In this document: positions 16,342 through 24,032 of the stretch, in pieces
Layout: the number at the start of each line of letters is the position of its first letter
Position numbering within the stretch: the first letter of the stretch is position 1
Origin: a virus
IMG/VR virus record: IMGVR_UViG_3300045923_000016
Span: 1-41,268 of that record
DNA length: 41,268 bases
Reading direction: 5' to 3' (one strand)
Translations under genes and position numbers: made by a program
The notes under the pieces: model-generated
Seen by the model: the letters and a program-made list of their open reading frames with translations, nothing else
Databases searched by the model: none
Told to the model about the DNA's origin: nothing

Positions 16342-17985
16342 ATGTCAGATTATGATTTATCAAATTTAACTGAAGGGATTACAGATAGAAATCTCAAAGC
16401 AGAATCAAAGAAAGTAGTTACTAAGTGGGAAAAGACTGGTCTTTTGGCTGGTCTTAAAGATGAAAGACGCGCCCCAGCGAAGAGCAACATGGCTCGTCTT
16501 TTGGAAAACCAAGCGGCTGAAGTTTTGAAAGAATCTTCAAGCGATGCGAATATCAAGGGTTTCCAAAATATTGCATTCCCAATCGTTCGTAGAGTATTCG
16601 GTGGATTGATTGCAAACGAACTCGTTTCAGTGCAACCAATGAGCTTACCTTCAGGTCTGCTCTTTTATCTCGATTATACATTTGGAACTAAGAAAGCCGG
16701 CGACCAAAATCTTGACTGGTCAACTGGTGGTTCAGTCTATGGAGACCAAACATCTCCTGGTTCAGAAAACTTAGGTACGGGTGGTTCTTATTATTTGAAT
16801 AGTTCTTATTCAAATCGTGAGCAAACTGTCAGCACCTTAATCGGACCATCAAATGGTTTGGCCGCATGGTCTGATGTCAATTATGACTTCGAACTTTCAG
16901 CTTCAATTGCTGCTAGCTCAATTTTTTATGTTGACGTTGCGATGACTTCTTCACTTGTTCCATTGGCTACTGTCGATGCGACCAACTATAAGAATTTTGC
17001 CATCTCAGGCACCGATACCTTCTTCTCTAATATGAAGGCTTTGTATAAACGTCATACACAATACAATGCAACCACTGGCGTAGCAAGATTTTTCTTCTCG
17101 TCTTCAGTGTTTGGTTCAGGTACCGTTGGTAACGGCGTTACTGGTTCTTATGTAGCGACCTCTGGTTTGACTGTTGACTCAAGCGGCGTCGTTTATAGTC
17201 CAGTATTTGAATCAGACTTCTCAGCGGATATTATCCCAGAAGTAAATATTAAAGTAAGCTCAGTCGCTGTTACTGCCGACGTTCGCAAGCTCAAAGCAAA
17301 GTGGACTCCAGAATTAGCACAAGACTTGAACGCTTATCATAACTTGGACGCAGAAGTTGAATTAACTCAAATTCTGTCAGAACAAATCGCTCTCGATATC
17401 GACCGCGAAATTCTGAATCAACTGTTGGTTGGTGGAACTGGTGCAACAATGTACTGGTCACGCAAGCCAGGTGATTTCGTTCATAAGTTGACTGGTGCTT
17501 CAGCATCCGGTTCATTCACTGGTACCGTCCGTGAGTGGTATGAAACTCTTATCGAAACCTGTATTGACGTTGCAAATACCATTCATCGCAAAACGTTGCG
17601 TGGTGCTGCTAACTTCATGGTTGTTTCACCAGACGTTTCAACCATCTTGGAAGCTTCCGTTCTTTACAAGCCATCACTTTCACTTGACCCTAAAGAAACT
17701 CAATTCTCAATGGGTGTCGAAAAAGTTGGTACTTTGAATAACAGATTCGTTGTTTACAAAGACCCATATTTTATTCGTAACATGATTTTGATTGGTTACA
17801 AGGGTTCTAGCTTCTTGGAAACTGGCTTCGTTTACGCGCCATACGTTCCATTGATTGTTACTCCAACCATTTTCAATCCAACCGACTTTACGCCAACCAA
17901 GGGTGTAATGACTCGCTACGGTAAGAAAATGACCCGTTCTGATTTCTACGGTAAAGTCGTAGTTATCAACATGGATATCATCTAA
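16342..17985 (+). CDS. 23: major capsid protein (gp23-like)
   Basis: 547 residues (T4 gp23 is 521) with an AGGAGAC box. N-terminal region 1-65 is a charged propeptide-like segment ending before IKGFQNIAFPIVRRVFGGLIA, the typical start of the HK97 fold in gp23. Further family stretches: PSGLLFYLDYTFG, KLKAKWTPELAQDLNAYHNL, DREILNQLL, NFMVVSPDVSTILEA and a C-terminal TRYGKKMTRSDFYGKVVV. Codon use is more biased to C-ending codons than its neighbours, as in highly expressed genes. It contains no in-frame CGG. A strong terminator follows after 36 bases. Confidence 0.96.
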   Translation: MSDYDLSNLTEGITDRNLKAESKKVVTKWEKTGLLAGLKDERRAPAKSNMARLLENQAAEVLKESSSDANIKGFQNIAFPIVRRVFGGLIANELVSVQPMSLPSGLLFYLDYTFGTKKAGDQNLDWSTGGSVYGDQTSPGSENLGTGGSYYLNSSYSNREQTVSTLIGPSNGLAAWSDVNYDFELSASIAASSIFYVDVAMTSSLVPLATVDATNYKNFAISGTDTFFSNMKALYKRHTQYNATTGVARFFFSSSVFGSGTVGNGVTGSYVATSGLTVDSSGVVYSPVFESDFSADIIPEVNIKVSSVAVTADVRKLKAKWTPELAQDLNAYHNLDAEVELTQILSEQIALDIDREILNQLLVGGTGATMYWSRKPGDFVHKLTGASASGSFTGTVREWYETLIETCIDVANTIHRKTLRGAANFMVVSPDVSTILEASVLYKPSLSLDPKETQFSMGVEKVGTLNNRFVVYKDPYFIRNMILIGYKGSSFLETGFVYAPYVPLIVTPTIFNPTDFTPTKGVMTRYGKKMTRSDFYGKVVVINMDII

Positions 17986-18021
17986 TCAGTAGAAATAATT
18001 AACCAATAAAAGGTTTTGAAG

Positions 18022-18047
18022 TGGCTCCGAAAGGAGCCATTTTTTTT
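18022..18047 (+). terminator. rho-independent terminator after the capsid gene
   Basis: A perfect 7-bp stem TGGCTCC / GGAGCCA with a GAAA tetraloop followed by eight T. It closes the gp22-gp23 unit. The preceding CAATAAAAGGTTTTGAA is similar to the sequence before the next terminator. Confidence 0.95.
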
Positions 18048-18097
18048 GCCTACTAGTGTAAAATTTATAAAAAAAGATTTTTAATGAATCTTTTGCA

Positions 18098-18105
18098 TAT
18101 TTATA
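18098..18105 (+). promoter_or_regulatory. TATTTATA motif, putative late promoter
   Basis: TATTTATA in the 170-base gap between capsid gene and 18155. Together with the two terminators it isolates the 18155 gene as its own unit. The leader to the ATG is longer than elsewhere (49 bases) and includes an AGGAG box. Confidence 0.58.
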
Positions 18106-18154
18106 TGTGTTAAAATTGATTTTCTAAAAGACGAAAATCAGGAGATTTAAAAAT

Positions 18155-18775
18155 ATGTCAGTAGATACAAATGGCGACAGTTCATTATTCGTTAGAGGAA
18201 GTCATGGCAGTATTGAACTCGGTGCAGGTGGCCAAGCGCAAGTAAGTGTTACTGCTGGCTCTACCGCTGTAGCAAATACTTTGGTTTGTAAACAAGATAT
18301 TGTTGCAGTTGCTGGTGGAATGCAAAAAAATTATGAATATATTTCGATTAGAACTCAAGCGAATTCAACTCCGCTTATGAGTGCAACAATGATGCAAATC
18401 AGTGGTGGTGCGAGTAATGGCTTCCAATTCAATTGGACTAAAACTCCAGTTAGAAATACCGGCTCTGTTGTAGGTCTTTGTTTAGTTTCCGAAGACGGTA
18501 TAGTAACTTCAGGTTCGTTCGGTTCACCAGTAGGTGGCGTTCCTCTAACCGCTACTATATTGTTAAATGGTAATCCATTAATTGGTACTGATGGTTCACT
18601 TTGTAAAATTGCTGTAGCTTCTGGCAGTTCAATGAACGTTGTTACGTTTCCTCAATATATGTATGCATTTCCTGGTGCATCATATCTTCAAGTTCAATTA
18701 ACGGCTTCAGCCGGATTTGCAACTACTGTACCTACTTCTGCATCATGGCTTATTTTCATGGATGTCGAATACTAA
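18155..18775 (+). CDS. probable head decoration or surface protein
   Basis: 206 residues, rich in Gly, Ser, Val and Ala with alternating hydrophobic residues and almost no charged helices, so likely all-beta (GAGGQAQVSVTAGSTAVANT; LTATILLNGNPLIG; FPGASYLQVQLTA). It has its own promoter-like element, AGGAG box and terminator, as expected for a protein made in many copies, and lies next to the major capsid gene. A decoration or head-fibre role is therefore likely but inferred. No in-frame CGG. Confidence 0.72.
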   Translation: MSVDTNGDSSLFVRGSHGSIELGAGGQAQVSVTAGSTAVANTLVCKQDIVAVAGGMQKNYEYISIRTQANSTPLMSATMMQISGGASNGFQFNWTKTPVRNTGSVVGLCLVSEDGIVTSGSFGSPVGGVPLTATILLNGNPLIGTDGSLCKIAVASGSSMNVVTFPQYMYAFPGASYLQVQLTASAGFATTVPTSASWLIFMDVEY

Positions 18776-18804
18776 GTAGACAAATAAATCAATAAAAGAT
18801 TTGA

Positions 18805-18837
18805 AAAGAGGTTCTTTAGTGAGCCTCTTTTTTTTAT
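18805..18837 (+). terminator. rho-independent terminator after the decoration-type gene
   Basis: Stem AAAGAGGTTC / GAGCCTCTTT (one G-T pair) with loop TTTAGT, followed by a run of T. It separates 18155-18775 from the neck genes. Confidence 0.9.
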
Positions 18838-18860
18838 TTCCCCTTTCCTTTAAAATTTAG

Positions 18861-18868
18861 TATTTATA
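18861..18868 (+). promoter_or_regulatory. TATTTATA motif close to a start codon
   Basis: TATTTATA ends two bases before ATG 18871. If it is a -10-type late promoter, the transcript would start inside or at the gene, so either the mRNA is leaderless or the true start is ATG 18898, which has the usual spacing of 29 bases. Confidence 0.5.
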
Positions 18869-18870
18869 GT

Positions 18871-19074
18871 ATGATAAAACTCAAAGACGCCCTTTTAATG
18901 TTTTTAGAACATGACCAATTACACGATACTCACGCAAAAGCAATCTCCGATAGAGAAATTCTTTCTTTGATGAATATTTACAAAAAGAAAAGAGAGCATG
19001 AACCTGCCGAAGATGATGAAGAGTCATATAGCGACGATGTCGCGATTAATACTGGTAATCAAGAAGATAAATAA
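18871..19074 (+). CDS. small acidic protein, unknown
   Basis: 67 residues (58 if ATG 18898 is used): a helical start (MIKLKDALLMFLEHDQLHDT), a basic helix (LSLMNIYKKKREHE) and an acidic tail (EDDEESYSDD). The beginning MIKLKDALL is like the beginning MISLKQVLL of the next gene, favouring ATG 18871 as the start. It opens the neck gene unit after the terminator. No family recognised. Confidence 0.6.
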   Translation: MIKLKDALLMFLEHDQLHDTHAKAISDREILSLMNIYKKKREHEPAEDDEESYSDDVAINTGNQEDK

Positions 19075-19075
19075 C

Positions 19076-19993
19076 ATGATATCATTAAAACAAGTTTTAT
19101 TAGAAGCAGAAGCGGATAAAAAAAAAGAAAAATTCTCTAAGAATGATTTTCCTAATTTATTAAGTAAACCTAAAGTTTCTGCAAATCATCCAATGCTTCA
19201 ACCTCAACAAGGCGTTCCAACTCCTAAAACAGGTAAGAAGCCAGGTGAACACGAACCATTTACAACCGGCATTGGCAAAAGACCGCCACCTCCAATGGCT
19301 GTTCAATCTCAATCACCAGGAATTAACACCGTTAATACTGGTCCAGTTCAGTCTAATCCTAATGTTGCTTCTTTAGATTCATTGGCGCAAGCTGCTGACC
19401 AAGGCGATGATTCATTAAGAGACTTGCCAAAGTTTGACAATAAACCAAACATGAATAGTGGTGGCGATAGCGATGACAATGATTATGATAATCCTTTTGG
19501 TAATCCAGATTTTAAAGACCCACCAAATAAAGACAAAGAAAAGAAGATGTCATTGAAAGATATTGCTAAAGGATTTTTGGGCAAAGGCAAACAAAAAGAA
19601 AAACCACCAAGACCAGATGATGAACCAATTCCATTTGCGGCTAGTGGACCAGAAAATAAACTTCCACCTTCTTGGAAATCTTATGAAGATGATTTAGGTG
19701 AAAAACCAACAGATGCAGATGATGAAGGTCCACTTAATAGAATGTCTCAACAAAGACACGGTAAAGATATATTTAAAAAGAATTTACCAAAATGGAAAGC
19801 GGGCGATAAAGCTGATTGGGGAACTTTCGAAGACGTTAAAATAGTTAAGAAAGATGACCAAGGTAGATATTTCGGCGTTCACAATGGAAAGACATATACG
19901 TTGAGTCCTCGTGCAGGAATTAAAGTATATAAAGACAGACCAATGAGCGCCGCCGAGATTAACAAAGAGATAGATAAAGCAAACGAAGATTAA
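19076..19993 (+). CDS. unknown protein with Pro/Asp-rich disordered middle
   Basis: 305 residues from ATG 19076, chosen over an upstream in-frame ATG at 18998 that would overlap the previous gene by 77 bases. The N-terminal helix MISLKQVLLEAEADKKK is followed by about 200 residues of Pro/Asp/Lys/Asn-rich linker and a compact C-terminal domain (about 240-305) with WGTFEDVKIVKKDDQGRYFG and TYTLSPRAGIKVYKD, which looks like a small beta barrel. It precedes the neck protein by three bases. Function unknown. Confidence 0.65.
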   Translation: MISLKQVLLEAEADKKKEKFSKNDFPNLLSKPKVSANHPMLQPQQGVPTPKTGKKPGEHEPFTTGIGKRPPPPMAVQSQSPGINTVNTGPVQSNPNVASLDSLAQAADQGDDSLRDLPKFDNKPNMNSGGDSDDNDYDNPFGNPDFKDPPNKDKEKKMSLKDIAKGFLGKGKQKEKPPRPDDEPIPFAASGPENKLPPSWKSYEDDLGEKPTDADDEGPLNRMSQQRHGKDIFKKNLPKWKAGDKADWGTFEDVKIVKKDDQGRYFGVHNGKTYTLSPRAGIKVYKDRPMSAAEINKEIDKANED

Positions 19994-19996
19994 TAA

Positions 19997-21161
19997 ATGT
20001 CAGATTATAACAATATAACACTTGATTTAACGGCTGCGTTTAAGGATGTACTTCAGCCTACTCCTTTCGGCACTTATGATGCGGATACGAATTTTCAATT
20101 TACCGCTGATGGATTGGTTCGTCAAGTTTATAGACGCTTAGGTGGTGATATTCTTCAAATCGAATTAACCAATAAAGACGTTTACGCCGGCTTAGAACAA
20201 GCTACTTTAGAATATTCAGCTATTGTTAATACTTATCAAGCAAAAAGCGTTCTTGCGAACGTTATAGGTTTTAATACGGGCTCTTTGAGTGGAAGCCAAA
20301 ATCAAAATCCAAGAATGGATTTAGGTCTTGCAAAAAGAGTTGCAGATGGTTATTCTTCAGAAGCTCAGGCGGGTGGTAGTAGAACTCTTTATTCTGCTTC
20401 TATTACCTTGAATCAAGGACAACAGTATTACGACCTTAAAACTATATTAAGTACTTCTGGCATTATACCAGACGGACAAAAGGCAGAAATTAGAGATATA
20501 TTCCATTTCGACCCTGTAGCTGCTTATAGATTTTTCGACACTACTTCAGCTATTAACTATTTGAATAATCAATTTCAATTTGAAAGCTTTACACCAGAAA
20601 CTATTTTCTACATGCTACCTGTATGGGAAGACATGCTTCGCGCGCAACAACTTGAAGTAAATCAAAAAGTAAGACGTTCAAATTATTCTTATGGATTGGT
20701 AGGTAATATTTTGTCAGTTTATCCAACGCCAGCTTGCGATGGATTTCCTTTATTCTTCACTTATTACTTGATTGGTGCTAGTGATGGATATGACGAAACA
20801 GACCCGTTTACAACTGGTGTCTCAAATTTATCTAATGTTCCTTTTCGGTAATATCAGTTTTTCAGGCATCAATTCCATTGGACAGCAATGGGTAAAGAAA
20901 ATGGCAATAGCATTTGCCAAAGAAACGCTAGGACAAATTAGAAGTAAAGTTTCAGAGGTACCAATTCCAAATGGTAATCTTACATTAAATGGACCTCAAT
21001 TACTTCAAGAAGGATTAATGGAACAAGATAACCTTCGCCAAGAGCTTAAAGAATGGCTTGATAGTATGACATATCAAACTTTAATTCAAAAGCAAGCGGA
21101 CGAAGCTCAAAACCTTACAAGAATATTGATGGGTGTTGGCATGGGTATCTTCATCGGTTAA
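19997..21161 (+). CDS. 13: neck protein (gp13-like), one CGG +1 site
   Basis: Skipping C at 20846 gives 387 residues. The first part contains GLVRQVYRRLGGDILQIELT and DVYAGLEQATLEYSAIVNTY, the second QQWVKKMAIAFAKETLGQIR, GNLTLNGPQLLQEG and LRQELKEWLDSM, the typical C-terminal end of T4-like gp13 neck proteins (T4 gp13: 309 residues). The unshifted frame stops at once (CGG TAA), losing the helices that I expect to contact the portal or gp14. It joins head and tail after packaging. Identification by motif and position; no database search was possible. Confidence 0.85.
20846..20848 (+). other. CGG +1 recoding site 11 (TTT-C-GGT), gp13-like gene
   Basis: The CGG codon is immediately followed by in-frame TAA, as at 3515. 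The shift gives Gly284 and NVPFGNISFSGINS, then the conserved C-terminal 100 residues. Confidence 0.9.
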
Positions 21162-21172
21162 TTAAATTAATT

Positions 21173-21724
21173 GTGGATTTAGATTTAAAAAAACTTTATA
21201 ACGTATTATATTGGCATAAAAATAAAAACGAAAAACTAGACGGTCAACATGTCGGTTTATTTATTATAGCTCCCGATTACATTGCCAATCAATTTCCTAA
21301 AGAAGGAAGAGCTGGAGAAGATAGTTCCCCTGCTCATATAACCTTACTTTATATAGGCTCTCTACCGGCCGCATTTGAGCCTAGAATGAAAGAGGTACTG
21401 GAAGATATCTGCGACAATACAAAGCGCTTCACGGTCGCATTAGGCTCTCCTAGAACCTTTAAGAATGATAAGATAGTATTACATTCGCCAATAAAATCAA
21501 AAAAGCTTAAAGCACTCCACGAAATAATTAAAGCCAAGTTTCATTTGGCTCAAATACCGTTTGATAATAAGTTTCCAGAATTCAAACCTCATATGACTAT
21601 TGCCTATTGTGAAGATAAAAAACAATTAGAATTGTATAAAGACGTTAATCCGCAAGGTGAATGGGTTGTAGATAGTATTTGGCTGTGGGGAACGGATGAC
21701 CCACATATGTTTTTTCTTAAATAA
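21173..21724 (+). CDS. 2H phosphoesterase (LigT / 2'-5' RNA ligase-like)
   Basis: 183 residues with a GTG start. Two copies of the family motif Hx(T/S)-hydrophobic are present: HITLLYIG (His55) and HMTIAYCE (His140), about 85 residues apart as usual. The fold covers cyclic phosphodiesterases acting on 2'-3' or 2'-5' nucleotide bonds. T4 Acb1, which degrades CBASS cyclic nucleotides, belongs to this superfamily; other members repair or process RNA. The gene sits alone between two neck genes, a typical place for an accessory gene. Whether it is anti-CBASS or an RNA enzyme cannot be told from sequence alone. Confidence 0.85.
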   Translation: MDLDLKKLYNVLYWHKNKNEKLDGQHVGLFIIAPDYIANQFPKEGRAGEDSSPAHITLLYIGSLPAAFEPRMKEVLEDICDNTKRFTVALGSPRTFKNDKIVLHSPIKSKKLKALHEIIKAKFHLAQIPFDNKFPEFKPHMTIAYCEDKKQLELYKDVNPQGEWVVDSIWLWGTDDPHMFFLK

Positions 21725-21768
21725 GTTAACATTTTTAATATAAATTGAATTGCTATCTTCAGAATTCA

Positions 21769-21776
21769 TATTTATA
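21769..21776 (+). promoter_or_regulatory. TATTTATA motif immediately before a start codon
   Basis: TATTTATA ends three bases before ATG 21780 in a 55-base gap after the 2H gene. No ribosome binding site is visible between them. If this is a late promoter the mRNA would be leaderless or nearly so. Confidence 0.45.
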
Positions 21777-21779
21777 TTA

Positions 21780-22269
21780 ATGGCGAACAAAAGAAATCTA
21801 TTTTTAAGTGATAAAGAGCTTCATTTCTTTAACACGATTAACAAAGAGCTTATACAGTTTATCGTTGACCAAACGATATACTACTATTCTATTTCTGAAG
21901 AGCATACTCAGTCGGATAACTTATATAACGAAAGTATTAGAAAAACTTCTTTTCAACCTGTAGAGCTAAATGCTAGAGTGTTATATAATGCTCCTAAGCA
22001 GTCAACAACTAAATTTACAATGGATACAGTCTATTCTATGGAGATATATTTCCATTTAGATGAATTGTATCAAAGAAACATAACGCCACGTGAGCGGAGA
22101 CTTTATTAAATATTCAAACATCATGTACGAAATCCAATCATTAACTCAACCACAAGAAACTTATGGCTTAATTGATGAAAAAGTTATGATTAAAGCTACA
22201 TGCATCGTCAGCAGAAAAAGTAATTTTCAAGTTCTGGACCATTTACCAGAAGGGGAAGAGAATAAATAA
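21780..22269 (+). CDS. 14: neck / head-completion protein (gp14-like), one CGG +1 site
   Basis: With C skipped at 22095 the protein has 162 residues. The start MANKRNLFLSDKELHFFNTI and the segment VELNARVLYNAPK, then IYFHLDELYQRNITPREGDF, look like a head-completion protein of the gp14 type, and the restored C-terminal part (IMYEIQSLTQPQETYGLIDE) is the usual ending of the first domain. It is shorter than T4 gp14 (256). Position after gp13-like and before gp15-like supports this. An in-frame TTG at 21750 exists but ATG 21780 gives the better N-terminus. No SD is apparent. Confidence 0.72.
22095..22097 (+). other. CGG +1 recoding site 12 (GAG-C-GGA), gp14-like gene
   Basis: The shift gives Gly106 in TPREGDFIKYSNIMYEI. 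The sequence EGDF(I/V) at this turn is common in neck proteins, and Gly fits the turn. The 0 frame ends after RRLY. Confidence 0.88.
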
Positions 22270-22285
22270 AAAAGGTGGTATTATT

Positions 22286-23056
22286 ATGTTTAGAAGTTTA
22301 ATGAGAGTCTTGTCTGTTGCCGTAATTTTTAGTGCTTGTGCTCCTGCGGCTGTATTGCCTCCAGTAGTAGTATCTCCAGATACACCAGCTCCCGCTATCG
22401 TTGTTGAAAGTATGCCATATGATGATGACGCTATTCAACCAGAAAATGGAAGTTATTTTGAGTCGTTAGATGTAAAGGAATCTTTAGAGATGGTCGGAGT
22501 AGCATCAGAATATCAAATTGGTTGCACCGCCTCAATGATTGGCGATGGAATAGCTCTTACTGCTGCTCACTGCATTAAAGCGGCTCCAGAGATATCAATA
22601 AAGTGCGATGATATGAATATTTTAGCTTTTCCATCTAAAGTAGATGAAAAATCAGATTTGGCACTACTTTCTTTAAGTATGCCATGTTCTAGAAAATTAG
22701 TTAAATTAGCAAAAGAAGACCCTCCGCAATTTTCTAAAATTTATGGTGTAGGTTGTCCAGCCGAAATTGGATGCGAAATGGTTACAAGTGGTGTCGTTGG
22801 TAAATATACTTTTCGTTTACGCAAGACTAAATTGATGGTTACCGATATGACTTTATGGCATGGAAATTCTGGCGGTCCTATTTTGAATGAAAATGGACAA
22901 GTTGTCGGTATTGCAGACGCTATTGAATGTTTAGTTCAAGGGTCAGCACTTGCATGTTATTCTTATATTGTTCCGGTTTCTTCAATTAGAGATTTTTTGG
23001 AAACTCCACAAGTACCATTTAAATTAGAATTTAAACCAGGTACACCAAGTGAATAA
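22286..23056 (+). CDS. lipoprotein trypsin-like serine protease (S1 family)
   Basis: 256 residues with a GGTGG box. An N-terminal lipoprotein signal is visible: basic start, hydrophobic stretch and lipobox IFSAC with Cys18. The protease domain carries the complete chymotrypsin-type triad: His95 in LTAAHC, Asp124 in SDLALL and Ser195 in GNSGGP. Six further cysteines may form disulfides, consistent with an exported enzyme. A membrane-anchored periplasmic or surface protease is unusual in a phage structural operon; it may modify the envelope, block superinfection or cut a host defence protein. The catalytic family is firm, the role unknown. Confidence 0.88.
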   Translation: MFRSLMRVLSVAVIFSACAPAAVLPPVVVSPDTPAPAIVVESMPYDDDAIQPENGSYFESLDVKESLEMVGVASEYQIGCTASMIGDGIALTAAHCIKAAPEISIKCDDMNILAFPSKVDEKSDLALLSLSMPCSRKLVKLAKEDPPQFSKIYGVGCPAEIGCEMVTSGVVGKYTFRLRKTKLMVTDMTLWHGNSGGPILNENGQVVGIADAIECLVQGSALACYSYIVPVSSIRDFLETPQVPFKLEFKPGTPSE

Positions 23057-23946
23057 TTCGACCAAAGATAAAAAAGGCAGATATGAAATAGCAACTCTTC
23101 GGGCTTAAAGATGTCGATAAGGCTACGAAAGACTATTTTGATATCAAGCTTGATATTAGTGTCGAAACTGAAGCTGGAAATAAAAAGGTTCCTATTAATT
23201 TTGCTACGGGCGAAAGATGGAAAATAAGCAGAGTAGAAGACTTAAGAGACAAAAATAAAACCCTAGTATTGCCAATTATTGCAATTACAAGATTACCAAT
23301 AGATAGAACTCCTGGCATGCTAGCAATGCCTACGGACGTTCCCTATATTACTATATCAAAAGATATCCATCCTAAAACTTCTATATTTAATCAGTTGGTT
23401 CAACAGAGAAAGAATCTAGGCTTTCCTCAACAAAAGGTAAAAGCAGTAAAGGAATATTTAACAATTCCCTTTCCAGATTTTTGTACTGTTCCTTATGAAA
23501 TAGAGATTTGGTCTCAATACCAATCTCAGATGAATCAAATATTAGAAAAAATTTCTTTTAATTATATTTTTAAAGCGGTAGGTAGTTTTGTCATGTATAC
23601 AAAGTATGACAAAGCAAAGAAAGGCGAAGGCTATAGATTAGTGGGATTTAGAGACGGAAATTTCGAGCCACAAACAAACGTGGATGAATTTACGGAACAA
23701 GAAAGAATCATAAAATATAAATACAGAATTAAAGTACCAGCATATTTAATTCTAGACCCAAAAGATGAAACTTTAGCTTACGGAAGAAACAGAGACAATT
23801 CAAAAACGGACGATAATAGCAAGGTTGTATATAAAAATCAAAGCGTAGTAGATGTTAGAGTACAAGAAGGTTTAATGGTAAACGGTAACTCGACCGATAT
23901 TATAAATGAAACAGATATATTGCTGTCTTCAAAGAATACTAAATAA
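23049..23946 (+). CDS. 15: tail completion / sheath stabiliser (gp15-like), one CGG +1 site
   Basis: GTG 23049 overlaps the end of the protease gene by eight bases; no ATG in this frame precedes the site. Skipping C at 23100 gives 298 residues (T4 gp15: 272). Family-like stretches include NLPII-type VLPIIAITRLPIDRTPGM, PYEIEIWSQYQSQMNQILEK and FNYIFKAVGSFVMY, typical of gp15, which caps the sheath and joins it to the neck. The gene lies between the gp14-like and sheath genes, as in T4 (14-15-18). The assignment rests on pattern and synteny. The start is the least certain part. Confidence 0.7.
23100..23102 (+). other. CGG +1 recoding site 13 (CTT-C-GGG), gp15-like gene
   Basis: The only site where the restored Gly codon is GGG. 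The shift gives Gly18 in YEIATLGLKDVD; the unshifted frame ends at CGG GCT TAA. Confidence 0.82.
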
Positions 23947-24032
23947 TGAAATATTCTTTTAGTTTTTTAAAGAAGTAATTATATGTAGATTTTTAAATAT
24001 TAACCCCAATTTGGGAGGCTAAAGTTACATAA

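Noticed and set aside
20772-20846. A separate gene starting at ATG 20772 ahead of the gp13-like C-terminal part
   Set aside because: The first 25 codons of that frame lie inside the gp13-like gene out of frame; the real part begins at the CGG site 20846 and continues the gp13-like protein.
23997-24017. Short inverted repeat before the tail sheath gene
   Set aside because: CCCAA and TTGGG could pair only with a one-base loop, which is sterically unlikely, and no T run follows; it overlaps the ribosome binding region.
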